DNA from: JAGVSZ01 sp963747775
GTDB taxonomy: Bacteria; Pseudomonadota; Gammaproteobacteria; Burkholderiales; SG8-39
Assembly: GCA_963747775.1 (NCBI GenBank)
Contig: CAVVGT010000004.1
Coordinates: forward strand, 431,625-495,624
Length of the DNA stretch: 64,000 nucleotides
Direction of reading: 5' to 3'
Below the pieces are notes generated by a model, which saw nothing but the letters and a program-made list of their open reading frames with translations, was not told the origin of the DNA and ran no database searches. Positions 54,329 to 63,722 of the stretch are shown one piece after another. A program made the translations under genes and the position numbers. The number at the start of each line of letters is the position of its first letter. Within the stretch, counting starts at the first letter, position 1.

Positions 54329-54685
54329 GCGGGAATCGAGATTCGTGACGGCAAGGCCAATCTCAAAGACAGTTACGCGCGCATTCAGAAGGGCGAGGCA
54401 TTTCTGGTCAACGCGCACGTGAGCCCTTATTCTGGGGCCAACCAGTTCAATCACGAACCCACTCGCGCGCGAAAGCTCCTGCTCCATGCGCGGGAAATCG
54501 AACGGCTTACCGGCAAGACCAAAGAGCGCGGGCTGACCTTGATTCCGCTGAAACTATACTTCAAGAATGGCAGGGCAAAGGTTGAGTTGGGACTGGCACG
54601 GGGCAAGAAGCTATATGACAAGCGCGAAACGCTCAGGAAAAAAATGGCCGAGCGGGAAGTCGAGCGTTCGCTGAAATCCCGATAA
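54329..54685 (+). pseudogene. smpB: SmpB lacking its N-terminus
   Basis: 118 codons of the tmRNA-binding protein, from IRDGKANLKDSYARIQKGEA through NQFNHEPTRARKLLLHAREI, RGLTLIPLKLYFKNGRAKVE and LGLARGKKLYDKRETLRKK to a complete end. The family's first 35-45 residues (first OB strands) are absent: the sequence begins in the same frame right after the aroG stop, with AGIEI as junction. No start codon before GTG 54,419. Lower GC than aroG. Consistent with a recombination or assembly join at about 54,329. Confidence 0.85.
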
Positions 54686-54689
54686 CGTT

Positions 54690-54785
54690 TAAGGGTTCAA
54701 AGGTTCAAAAGTTCAAGGGTATCGGATTTTTGGTTGTGCTAGGGCGATCCAACTTTGAACCTCTGAACCTTTAAACTTAGAACGT
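54690..54785. repeat. Imperfect inverted repeat between smpB and ssrA
   Basis: AAGGGTTCAAAGGTTCAAAAGTTCAA faces TTTGAACCTCTGAACCTTTAA across a 25-bp loop: a short palindromic, possibly dispersed element or a structural terminator for smpB. Confidence 0.5.
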
Positions 54786-54799
54786 TAGACTATAGGCAT

Positions 54800-55152
54800 G
54801 GGGGCGATGTGGGTTCGACGGGGGTGGGAAGTCAAAGTGGCATGCCGGGGTTCTGTTATCCCGTTAAACAAACAGATCTGCAATTTAAACGCAGACAATT
54901 TTGAATACGCCCTAGCTGCCTAATCGCAGTTAGCGTCTTACCGGCTTTCTCCCACGGGGCCGGATAAGACGTCATTTAGTGGGATTGGCTGATTCTCCTG
55001 CCGGAGGGGATGAGGCTGAAATCTAAACCGGCTGGCTCCGAGAGACCCTGCCGTTGGGGGCTCAAGGAGCGAGATCAAAGCATCGGCTAAGCATGTAGTC
55101 ATATTTGACGGAAAACCTTCGGACGGGGGTTCGATTCCCCCCGCCTCCACCA
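54800..55152 (+). ncRNA. ssrA: Transfer-messenger RNA
   Basis: Complete tmRNA. 5' GGGGGCGATGTGGGTTCGACGG and 3' GGGTTCGATTCCCCCCGCCTCCACCA form the tRNA-like domain (acceptor stem GGGGGCG with CGCCTCC, encoded CCA). The tag frame ends GAA TAC GCC CTA GCT GCC TAA; reading from GCA gives the ten-residue peptide ADNFEYALAA. Pseudoknot-forming stretches fill the middle. Adjacent truncated smpB and a 3'-adjacent integrase gene make it a probable attachment site. Confidence 0.95.
55128..55152 (+). other. Putative attL at the 3' end of ssrA
   Basis: TPsiC-to-CCA segment of ssrA, the usual crossover region for P4-type integrases, directly followed by an integrase gene. The partner attR would lie beyond the window. 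Confidence 0.4.
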
Positions 55153-55304
55153 AAACCGCTTCCAACGCTACCAAAAAAGTCCAATAACTACTCGATTTAA
55201 TCAATCTTTTCTGATATAGTGTCCGGCATGGTCCCATGCCGTCCATCAAAGCATTGGGGCAATTTGGGGGCAACTGGTAGACCTGGAAAGTGAGTTGCCC
55301 CCAC

Positions 55305-56530
55305 ATGCCGTAGTCGATCGAATGGTGCGCTGAGCCCAAGGGCCAAGAGCATACAAGCTCGTTCGATGGAGGTGGGCTCTACCTCGAGGTAACCCTGCCG
55401 GCGGCAATGGTGGCGTTGGAAGTACCGTTTTGCCGGCAAGGAGAAGCGGCTTCCTTTGGGGTGTACCCCGAGGTGGGCCTCAAGGCGGCCCGAAAAAGCG
55501 CGATGACGCGCGCTATCAGCTTGGCAAGGGATCGACCCAGGCAGGCACGTAAAGCCGAGAAAATCTCACTTGCCGGCGCAGAAAGTTTTGAGGCCATCGC
55601 ACGTGAGTGGCACGCCATATCTTCGGATGGGTGGCGAGCCACGGCGATCGCATCTGCGTCGTCTCGAAATCGACATCTTCCCATGGCTCGGGAAGCGACC
55701 CATCAAAGAAATCAAAGCACCAGAGCTGCTCGCAGTGCTGCGTCGAATCGAAAGCCGGGGCGCACAGGAGACTGCCCACCGAGCGATGCAGAACTGCGGA
55801 GGCGATCTTCGCGGCGCATTGCCGCCGCCAAAAGAAAAGCACCACGCCTCGATCATCGAACCGAAGCGCGTAGCTGAACTGCTGCGGGCCATTGATTCGT
55901 ATCGGGGGTTCTTCGCTACGAGATGTGCGCTGCAACTGGCGCCGTTGGTCTTCGTGCGGCCTGGCGAATTGCGCAAGGCGCAGTGGCCAGAGATCGAGTT
56001 CGACAATGGAGAATGGCGCATTCCTGCCGACCGCATGAAGATGCGGGAACAGCATATAGTACCGCTGTCCCGTCAAGCCGTTGAAATCTTGCGTGAACCT
56101 GGAACCGTTAACAAACCGCCCGATGCCGTCCAGGCCAAACGCGCCCTGCTACGTTTTCCCCAGCGCACGCACGCGCGAACGGCCCATGAGCAATAACGCC
56201 ATATTGGCGGCGCTACGGCGCATGGGCTACACGAAAGATGAGATGACCGGTCACGGCTTTCGGAGCATGGCGTCGACGCTATTGCACGAACAAGGCTGGA
56301 ACCATCAGGTTATCGAGCGCCAGCTTGCGCATGCAGAGCGAAACGCAGTAAGCGCCGCCTACAATTTCGCGGAGCACCTGCCGGAGCGACGCAAGATGAT
56401 GCAGGCTTGGGCGGATTATCTGGACTCGCTGAAAGCTGGTGCGGAGGTGATTCCACTGTTTAAGAGGGATAGCATTATCGCACGCAAGGCTAAAGGGCGG
56501 CGTCGCGTTTCGAAATCTCCCGTCCTTTGA
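55305..56530 (+). pseudogene. P4-type tyrosine recombinase (integrase), frameshifted
   Basis: Remains of an about 400-residue site-specific integrase with an N-terminal DUF4102-like domain: DGGGLYLEV, then KEKRLSFGVYPEVGLKAARK-type segments, QARKAEKISLAGAESFEAIA and REWHAI. The core shows HGDRICVV-type and LEIDIFPWLGKRPIKEIKAP, then RCALQLAPLVFVRPGELRKA (catalytic Arg), GHGFRSMASTLLHEQGWNHQ (H-x-x-R) and ERQLAHAERNAVSAAYNFAE (Tyr). At least four indels; in addition about 17 residues expected between MQNCG and DLRGALPPP are missing in frame. It starts 152 bp after ssrA and would integrate there. Confidence 0.85.
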
Positions 56531-56564
56531 AACCAGCAATCTCATGAACGATTCGAAACCATTC

Positions 56565-57237
56565 TCAGTGGCGGGGACTACAATTTTTTGGGATATACCT
56601 GCAGACCGAAACCGCCACCAACGCTCCCGCCAGAAATCCTCCGACATGCGCCCAGAACGCTACGTTTGAACCATGCTGTTTTAGACCCAGGGAAATTTGT
56701 AGAAAAAACCACACGGGCAGGAAGATCCAGGCTGGAAGGCGGATCGTAAGCCGGCGCAGGAAATAAATGAGGACCGGTTCCAGAACCAGAGTTATGCGCG
56801 CTCTGGGATTACAGATGAAGAACGCTCCCAAGACACCGCTGATCGCTCCACTGGCGCCGATAAGAGGTGAAGAGGAATTCGGTTCCATGAGCATGTGAGC
56901 CAGCGCGGCGCTGATCCCTGTCGTTAAATAGAACGCCAGGAAGTTTATTCTCTCCAGCTGATTTTCCACTCGCCTGCCGAAGACCAGGAGAAAAACCATA
57001 TTCCCAAACAGGTGAAGCAGGTCTCCGTGGAGGAACATGGATGTAACGAGCGTAGGGATGGCTGAAAGGTTTCCAAAGGAAGCGGGATCGAAACCGAACG
57101 TGCGAGCAACTCTATCGGAAATAATAAAGTTCGTATTCCAGCGTGACAAGGAAATGGATCAAGACGTTGGCGGCGACAATCGAATAGGTCGCCCACGGCG
57201 TTCTTATGACTCTCAGATTCGTGGCGACCGGAAGCAT
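56565..57237 (-). CDS. Rhomboid family intramembrane serine protease (one frameshift)
   Basis: About 225-residue membrane protein. The start MLPVATNLRVIRTPWATYSI at 57,237 is followed by a frame change at about 57,145; then SAIPTLVTSMFLHGDLLHLF, GNMVFLLVFGRRVENQLERI, SSPLIGASGAISGVLGAFFI (catalytic GASG serine) and SNVAFWAHVGGFLAGALVAV (catalytic His). The active-site pair and six helices are intact. It follows the exonuclease-like gene by 6 bp. AT-rich compared with the core chromosome. Confidence 0.82.
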
Positions 57238-57243
57238 GGTGTG

Positions 57244-57852
57244 TCAGTGGCCGTTGTTTCTGGCCTCAAGGAAACAAGGGGCGACTCGATTGAGGATTCG
57301 TTGGAGGGCCTCAAGGATGAGCGTTAAATTTTCCTCTACAGGCTTCGAATTTCCTTTTCGCCATTGCTCGGTAAGCAGATCATGGTCTCCAAAATGGTGC
57401 CCATTGCCGTTTCCGTTAAGCTTTAATCCCCATAAAGCTAGTCGGCTTTCGAGACTCATATACCGGTGCGGATCATAGGCGGCCAGCTCGGCGAAGAGAT
57501 CCAGATGCCTCCACGGTTGAAAGCGGGCCCGGGGCAGAATGCAGGAAGGCTCAACGCCCAGCGCGGTGGACCTCTCGATCAGAAACGGGAAGGTAAAGCC
57601 CAAACCGTTCCAGGTCACAAAGGTGGGTATGCCTCGCTCCTTCGTGAATGCTCTCAGCCTCTGCCAGAAAGTCTGAAGGAGATCTTTCTCATCGTCGAAT
57701 GTTCGGGCAACGGCCACCGTGAGCTTTGGATCTGAGCCGTTCATCACGAGCGCCTTTCCGATGCCGATGATGTGGCCGAACTCCGGCGTCAGAGCCATTT
57801 TCTTTTTAAGAAGACCCGTCAGTGCGACGGGATCCGCGAACTTCTTTGGCAA
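57244..57852 (-). CDS. PolB-type 3'-5' exonuclease-like domain, catalytically degenerate
   Basis: 202-residue protein (TTG start) resembling predicted 3'-5' exonucleases related to the PolB exonuclease domain: KKKMALTPEFGHIIGIGKAL, IPTFVTWNGLGFTFPFLIE, WRHLDLFAELAAYD and RYMSLESRLALWGLKLNGNG. The ExoII aspartate (usually NGxxFDxP) is Thr here and no ExoI DxE is found upstream before a stop, so nuclease activity is doubtful. It overlaps the next gene by 47 bp, allowing coupling. Confidence 0.65.
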   Translation of the reverse strand: MPKKFADPVALTGLLKKKMALTPEFGHIIGIGKALVMNGSDPKLTVAVARTFDDEKDLLQTFWQRLRAFTKERGIPTFVTWNGLGFTFPFLIERSTALGVEPSCILPRARFQPWRHLDLFAELAAYDPHRYMSLESRLALWGLKLNGNGNGHHFGDHDLLTEQWRKGNSKPVEENLTLILEALQRILNRVAPCFLEARNNGH

Positions 57853-58600
57853 GATACTGTTCCAGTGTGGCGGACAAGAGCGGGTGAGTCGGGTCTTTTT
57901 TCCGTAGATCGTTCAGCGTTCTTGTCCAGATGAGTTCCTGGATCTCTCTCGGCTGGGCCTTGAAGCTCTGAAAGGCAGTGGCGATGTGGATGATGTAGTA
58001 CATGTTAAAAGACTTCCGATTTTGCACTTTTGCCGGCTGATTCTTCGCAGGACCGTGTCCGTTTGCTTCCCTTCTTCCCTCGATCTCTTTTCGCCAGCCC
58101 AGGATCGCCAGAGCAGCTTCTTCCATCACGCGAGCGATTTTGAAGAGATCAGGGTATTCGAGAGAAATTCCGATCTTGCTTCCCTGTTTGTCTTTGCTGT
58201 TTTCGGTGATTCCCAGGAAATAGCGAATCTTTGGGCTTTTCGGTTGGTCCTTAGGACGATAAAAGCCGATGGTCTTGGCGCTTCCATCACGGCCGGTCTT
58301 TGTTGGGTCCCTGTACCAGGATGGGAGATTTCCGTCAGAACCGCAGACCAGCTCTTCTCTCCCTTGAGCGAGAGCCGCCGCTGCGGCAGCGACTTCCAGG
58401 GCTCCGTCAAAGTTGAAACTCGCAGTGAGCTTCTTCTCCCACTGATACTTCTTGCTGTTCTTGTCCGGCATCTTGTTTTCCATACCTGGAATCGCCGGCG
58501 CCAGGCTCACAAAGACAAGGGCCAGTTCAGGACTCGGACTTATCTGGAGCGCGCTCTTGCCTCTGTAGAAATTCAGCGCTTGAAGGAATGTCTTTTCCAT
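57806..58600 (-). CDS. Hypothetical protein, 264 residues
   Basis: Starts MEKTFLQALNFYRGKSALQI, with a central lysine-rich region (KYQWEKKLTASFNFDGALEV) and WYRDPTKTGRDGSAKTIGFY and PKIRYFLGITENSKDKQGSK; the final third is helical. Found among plasmid/ICE-type genes here. No domain recognised. Confidence 0.65.
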   Translation of the reverse strand: MEKTFLQALNFYRGKSALQISPSPELALVFVSLAPAIPGMENKMPDKNSKKYQWEKKLTASFNFDGALEVAAAAAALAQGREELVCGSDGNLPSWYRDPTKTGRDGSAKTIGFYRPKDQPKSPKIRYFLGITENSKDKQGSKIGISLEYPDLFKIARVMEEAALAILGWRKEIEGRREANGHGPAKNQPAKVQNRKSFNMYYIIHIATAFQSFKAQPREIQELIWTRTLNDLRKKDPTHPLLSATLEQYLAKEVRGSRRTDGSS

Positions 58601-58618
58601 ACAACTCTCCGACGAGTG

Positions 58619-58918
58619 TTAGCTGAAAGTTAGCTCGGCTTTTGCAGTTGCCTCCGGTTTTTTCTCTACCGGAATGATGTCTTTTATTCTCGCTCCCGGA
58701 ATCGAACTCTTGATCTTTACAATGGTTTCAAGCGAACCGTTCTCTGCCGCCTTTTGCAGGTGGATGAGTTCGTTGGGGCTGAAAGCGAGCTTTCCCTGGC
58801 CGATAAGCTCCTCGTAGACATCTTTGCTGCCGCAGACGTGGACTTCACCGGAGGGTGTGTCCAGCACGACTTCCCTGTAACGGCGGATGAAATCCTTTGC
58901 TTCTTCCTGAGTGATCAT
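58619..58918 (-). CDS. Hypothetical 99-residue protein
   Basis: MITQEEAKDFIRRYREVVLD, then TPSGEVHVCGSKDVYEELIG and LAFSPNELIHLQKAAENGSL. Acidic and helical. AAGGAGA-type site before the ATG. It lies just upstream of the 264-residue gene, likely co-transcribed. Unknown. Confidence 0.6.
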   Translation of the reverse strand: MITQEEAKDFIRRYREVVLDTPSGEVHVCGSKDVYEELIGQGKLAFSPNELIHLQKAAENGSLETIVKIKSSIPGARIKDIIPVEKKPEATAKAELTFS

Positions 58919-59018
58919 GACCTGTCTCCTCCGTTGTTTTGGAAATTATTCTCAAACGGCTGCTATTTGGTTCCATTTTTTGAGTCTTCTTTGAGAATGC
59001 TTGGCGTAATATCGACTG

Positions 59019-59509
59019 GTGTGCGTAGGCCTGCTCCTCCTGTTGCTAGTCTTGCTTCCCGGTCAGTGCTGGGGATTTTCGGCAGATGTGTTCTTGCGCG
59101 CGGCGGCTGCTACTGGAATTCCCGTGGAGATGCTTCTAGCGGTGAGCCACGTCGAAAGCGGTTTTCACCCGCATGCGATCAACATTTCAGGGCAGTCTTT
59201 CTTCCCATCCTCAGCAGACGAAGCTCTGAGGTTGCTTTTGCGTTCGCGAAACAACGTGGATATCGGCCTTATGCAGGTCAACTGGGGTTATTGGGGCGAG
59301 AAGTTCGGTCTTTCCAAGTCGGAGCTTTTAGACCCTCAGTTAAACGTCCTGGTCGGAGCCAGAATTCTTGAACACTGCGTTCGGGTCGAGCGGAAGCTGG
59401 TGGAAGGGCATAGCTCTTTACCATTCTCCTCACGACGCGCGACAGCGTGAGTATGTCCGAGAAGGTTTGGCAATCTTATCAGCGTGTGCTGATGAAAATG
59501 AGAAAATGA
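59019..59509 (+). CDS. Lytic transglycosylase (VirB1/SLT-like), two indels near the end
   Basis: Exported muramidase: GTG start with signal MCVGLLLLLLVLLPGQCWGF, catalytic Glu in EMLLAVSHVESGFHPHAINI, QSFFPSSADEALRLLLRSRN and DIGLMQVNWGYWGEKFGLSK, the goose-lysozyme-like order of SLT proteins. The frame changes near 59,406 and 59,458, after which IALYHSPHDARQREYV and KVWQSYQRVLMKMRK give the normal end. Such genes open the wall for conjugative transfer. Confidence 0.82.
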
Positions 59510-59690
59510 ATTGAGGATTGCACTTCAAGATACGTAGGCAAACAAGAGAAGCTGAGTCGGGCTTTGAGATCGGGTCCCGCTTTTTTTCGGCATCGGTTCC
59601 TGCCCGGATTTCTGTTGGGGCATAACTTCCTTTTTCCTTCGCCCTGGCTTCCGACTCATTAGGCTCGGTTGCAGCCTTTCATCGGTTGTC

Positions 59691-61668
59691 TCAATTGAGT
59701 ACCTCGTCAACGAATTCCTCCGGCTCAAGATTGTCTGGAAGGATCATGTCGGTCTCTTCTTCGACGCCTCGGAGCTTACGAAGCTCGCTTTCGAGAGAGA
59801 TTTTCTCTTCCGCCCGGTCAATAATCGTTTTTGCCAGGGCGACCAGGCCGTCTTCTTCGATTTGTTCCATAAACTGTCCATCCGTGAGTTCTCCTTCGGT
59901 CAAAAGCGCCGCGCGCAGTTTCTTGACGTTCAGGGTTATGGCTTTTTCCTGGATCGTGCTTTTGTAATACAGGTGGTGAACGTTCACCGGTTCTTTCTGG
60001 CCGATTCTCCAGGATCTTCTGGAGGCCTGTCGCACGATATAGACCGAGTAGTCCTGCTGGTACCAGACGACCTCGGGAAACTGGATCAGATCGAGACCGG
60101 TCTGAACGTTTCTTGGATGGGTTATCAAAACGTCTCCTTTGAACGACTGAATCCATTCTTCTCGCTCACCGGCCTTTACCTTTGCGGCTTTAAGCACCTC
60201 GGCCTCAAGGCCTGCCTCTCCAAGTATCTTCTTGAGTCTTTCCGTGATGTCCCTGGTCTCGGTGTGAACGCAATAGACCACGGTCTTCCTTTCATCTCTT
60301 TTGGCTTCGGTACAGATCCGTAACAGTTCCTTCTCTTTGGGATAGAGCGTGTTCTCCGGCAGCGGAGTCGATTCCGCCAGGACTCTGCCGCTCTCTTTAT
60401 CTTTGATGGTTTCCTGGACCCACGGGCTGTCGGAATATCCGAGCAGGGCCTGAAGATAGACACCCAGGAGCCGCTTCGAGCCCTGGTTGAGCGCCATTCT
60501 GAGTTCGTGTGAGGAGATCCTCCTGGAACGAGCGGTAGGCTTCTTTCTGTTCCGGTTCCATGTCGATCGAATGGGCGATCTCACGGTAGGGCGGGAGAGC
60601 GATATTCAGATCGGAGAGTTTCAGGAAAATTGCCCTTGGCAGGAGTTCAGGGATGAGTGCCGGAGAGATTCCGGGCCGTTCGTGCCAGCGCACCTCCTGA
60701 GCCTTCTTCAAGCTCGCCCGTCCTTCGTCATTGGTCGAAACGAAAGTGATCTTCTCAAGGACGCCGTATAGCTCCATCCATCTCTTGATGTCCCGAAACT
60801 TGAAATCCTTCCGTATGTCCGGCGAGATGCGGAAAAGGAGATAGAAAAGGTTCGAGCTGTAGCCGCCGAGAAGGGTTCCAGTGAGCGCGAGAATCTGCCG
60901 CGCCGCCTTTCCGAGATGGTCGAGAGCGATGCCCTGGGCCGTGGCCGCGCCTTTATACTCGTGGCACTCATCGGAGATGAGCAGATCGAAATATCCCGGG
61001 TACTTGTTCTTGAGGTAAGTCGCGAGGGGGAAGCGCCTGGGACCTCTTGCGTCTGCCTCCCACAGTGGCTCCCGGCATTCCTTGCACTTTTGCTTTTTCC
61101 GGTTGAGGGCTTCCTGCGGAGACGGGAACACCGTCCCTGTCTATCAGTGGCGTTCTGCATCTGGGGCAGACAAAGGCGCTATCCTTGAGGCGCGTGTGCG
61201 TGTCCTTTCCAGTAGTAGCCAAGTTTGGCTTTCTCACGAGAAAGAATCACAAAGAGAGGCCGCTGTTTTTCTTTCAGAGTCCTTTCGAGGTCACCTATTC
61301 TCTCGGCGGCCAGCGCATTAGCCGTGGTACTGGTTTGTTTCACCTCGCGCCGCCATTTGCTCACGAGATGAGGCGGACAGACGACAAGAATCCTTGTGAA
61401 TCCTAGAGCGGCTGCGGCGGCAATGGAGATGTACGTCTTGCCCAAGACCCATTTCTCCCACGAGAATCGCCGAATCACGGAATCGGAGCGCCTGGACGAT
61501 TCCGCCGATCGCGTCAATCTGGCTTGCGATGGGCCGTCTGGGGAGGCTCTTTATGAGCTGATAGATCTTCTTTCGATCAGTCCCCGGATGGTAGAGAGGA
61601 TTGGAGTCCCGTCCGACGCTGGCAACGATGACGGAGCGGAATTCTTCGATGAAGTCGTGGATGTTCAT
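59691..61668 (-). CDS. SNF2/DEAD-type helicase with zinc ribbon (frameshifted)
   Basis: About 660-residue helicase typical of plasmids and integrative elements. Start MNIHDFIEEFRSVIVASVGR at 61,668; motif I SAILVGEMGLGKTYISIAAA, then RILVVCPPHLVSKWRREVKQ, a zinc-ribbon pair CPRCRTPL and CKECREPLWEADA, motif II DLLISDECHEYKGAATAQGI, and C-terminal KTVVYCVHTETRDITERLKK, DVLITHPRNVQTGLDL and RQASRRSWRIGQKEPVNVHH. At least three indels between 60.4 and 61.5 kb split it. It overlaps the methyltransferase stop as ATGA. Confidence 0.85.
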
Positions 61669-62678
61669 ACGATCTGGAGATATTCGCCCGTCTTCAGATC
61701 AAAGGCGTTTATCTGGGTGACGATTCTTTCCCGCTCCGTGATCTTTATTCCTTTTTCGGTATCCTCTTCGAATCGATCGATGACCTTTTTCGAAGTCCCT
61801 TTAATAAGAAGGCTCTTGCCATTGGCTTCCAAGTATCTGGTTATTTATCAGTCCCGCTGCGATCAGCATTGCCAGATGAGCTTTTCGAGGCGGCATGAGC
61901 GGCTGAGATGCCGGTCTTGTCTGCTCCTCTTCCGCGAGCAGGCCGAGCGCCGGCTCTTTCCACAGAGGACTCGCCTTAAGCTCTTCGGCAAGCTCGTCTG
62001 GACCGAACTCAGACGATCGGATGAAGAAGTCTCTGCTCACGGCAGGGACAGTGAATGAGAATTCCTTTCGATGCATCTCGGGAAGATCCGATAGACTGGA
62101 TCTGGGTTAAGCTGGCAAGAACGTCGCCGTTGATCTCGGCGCGCGCCTTCTTGAGCCCGGCGATGACGATTTGTCCGAACGCCTGGAACTCGTCGGCGGG
62201 AAATTTTCTGACTTTCAAGTCTTCAAAATAAGCGGAAAGAACTCGGGCAGATTCATTGGTGTGATTCGTTTTTGCGGCACGACGAAAAGAAGAAGGCCTC
62301 TTGGAGTGAGATAAGGGAGAGTATGCTTGAGGAAGGAAAGTTCCGTCCGGCCGTCTTCCGCATCGAAGTCGTAAGGAGGATTCAAATACAAAATTGAAAA
62401 GGCCGCCGGGGCGTGCTCTTACGCTGAAAAGATTTCCCGCGACCACTTTACTTAAGAGAGGCTTCGCGGCCTTCGCTCTGTCCGTGTTGATCTCGACACC
62501 GTAGGCGTCGCATCCGGCGGCAGCCGCTATTTGGGCTGCCGGCTCTCCCGTGCCGCAACACGGATCGAGGAGTCTCCGTGGACCCGGCGATTTTCTCGCC
62601 GATCCAGGTCTTGATGATATCGACGACCTTGGACGGCGTTGGATAAAACCCGGCCTTGGCTTGGGCCTCAAGTCTCAT
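61665..62678 (-). CDS. DUF6094-like adenine DNA methyltransferase (frameshifted)
   Basis: Start MRLEAQAKAGFYPTPSKVVD; SAM motif RLLDPCCGTGEPAAQIAAA; YGVEINTDRAKAAKPLLSKV; catalytic NPPY in FSILYLNPPYDFDAEDG (read in a second frame), then SFLKHTLPYLTPRGLLLFVV. A C-terminal part ASQPLMPPRKAHLAMLIAAG and ITERERIVTQINAFDLKTGE ends at 61,665. Two or more indels. Such methyltransferases sit beside SNF2 helicases on plasmids and may protect or regulate element DNA. Confidence 0.8.
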
Positions 62679-62716
62679 GAATGCTCAATTCTCGAAGGAG
62701 AAGATCTATGAAGGCT

Positions 62717-63274
62717 TTAGATACGTGAGGATGTCTTGGAAAACGGTAAGAGGGAGACGTTGTCGAAGACTTTTTTGAGTTTTCCTTTTTTGAGAGCCGT
62801 GGAGATGTCTTCGGCCAGACTTGTATCGTCCAGTGAAATCTTGATCCCACGGATTCCATGGGTTGTCAGAGTTTCTACTTCCTTTCTTTGAACGGCTCTC
62901 TTATGTAGCCACGCTTTCCAGCTGGAATGGACGGGAACCGCACTGTGCTTTATGAGGGCTGTGAAATAGAGATCAGAATCCGTGGCGTCCGGTTTTGCCG
63001 TCAAAGCATAGTAAGTCTGCGACTGGCCAAGGTCATTTTTGATGAAGATGGCTGTATGGACGATTCCTGAGGGTAACGGCTTAACGCTTGTGCCGTACTT
63101 CGTCCTGGGAAGCAGGCAAATCTCGTGAGTTCCGACATTTATCCAGTGATTGGTAAGAAGCGTGGCTCTGATGGCCTTCACGGCGTCTTTATGGCCGGCG
63201 ATAGAGAAGAAAAATGACCCATTGTCCGTCCAGTGCAAAGGCATCAGCGAATGCGTGAAATCCTTCGGCCTCAA
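62717..63274 (-). CDS. Hypothetical protein, 185 residues
   Basis: MRPKDFTHSLMPLHWTDNGS then FFFSIAGHKDAVKAIRATLL, HSAVPVHSSWKAWLHKRAVQ and TTHGIRGIKISLDDTSLAED. Alternative start ATG at 63,244. Occurs near radC-type genes in this element. No domain recognised. Confidence 0.6.
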   Translation of the reverse strand: MRPKDFTHSLMPLHWTDNGSFFFSIAGHKDAVKAIRATLLTNHWINVGTHEICLLPRTKYGTSVKPLPSGIVHTAIFIKNDLGQSQTYYALTAKPDATDSDLYFTALIKHSAVPVHSSWKAWLHKRAVQRKEVETLTTHGIRGIKISLDDTSLAEDISTALKKGKLKKVFDNVSLLPFSKTSSRI

Positions 63275-63399
63275 TGGGTATCAGAACACAGCGGAGCATC
63301 GTGGTCCCGGTAGAGTTGTCAGTCGCTTGCGGACACACCTTCATTTCGCTTTTCTTCGCTGAGCCACTCGTTTCCTTGATTTTCGATGTTGCCGGCGCG

Positions 63400-63684
63400 C
63401 TAGTATTCGTGGGGAAGAAGGAGGGTCGTAACGGATCTGTCCGCTTCGGTGATTATCCAAATCTTTACGTCGTTTCGGGTTCGATACGCGCTGAGGATTC
63501 TGAAACCATTGTGAACCGAAAATTCATTCTCTCTTTCGTCCTCTTCGCAGAGCTCGCCCCAATCTCCCGCTTGATGTCGTTCTAGAAATTCAAAAGGATT
63601 CTGATTCGCTTGCTCCAGCGCTCTTAGCGCGCCTGGCGTGGCGACAATTCGCCCCAGGGGAAATCTTGGGAGCAATCGATTCAT
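63400..63684 (-). CDS. Hypothetical plasmid-type protein, 94 residues
   Basis: MNRLLPRFPLGRIVATPGAL, RALEQANQNPFEFLERHQAG, then WGELCEEDERENEFSVHNG and KIWIITEADRSVTTLLLPHE. A small protein of this kind is often encoded directly before radC on plasmids and islands (from memory, not searched). It lies just after radC here on the same strand. Unknown role. Confidence 0.6.
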   Translation of the reverse strand: MNRLLPRFPLGRIVATPGALRALEQANQNPFEFLERHQAGDWGELCEEDERENEFSVHNGFRILSAYRTRNDVKIWIITEADRSVTTLLLPHEY

Positions 63685-63722
63685 TCTCAGTCGTGTGGTT
63701 TTCCATTTTGGCGGTTGTTTGC

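Noticed and set aside
55153..55304. Additional gene between ssrA and the integrase
   Set aside because: Only 150 bp with no ribosome site; likely integrase promoter and att sequence.
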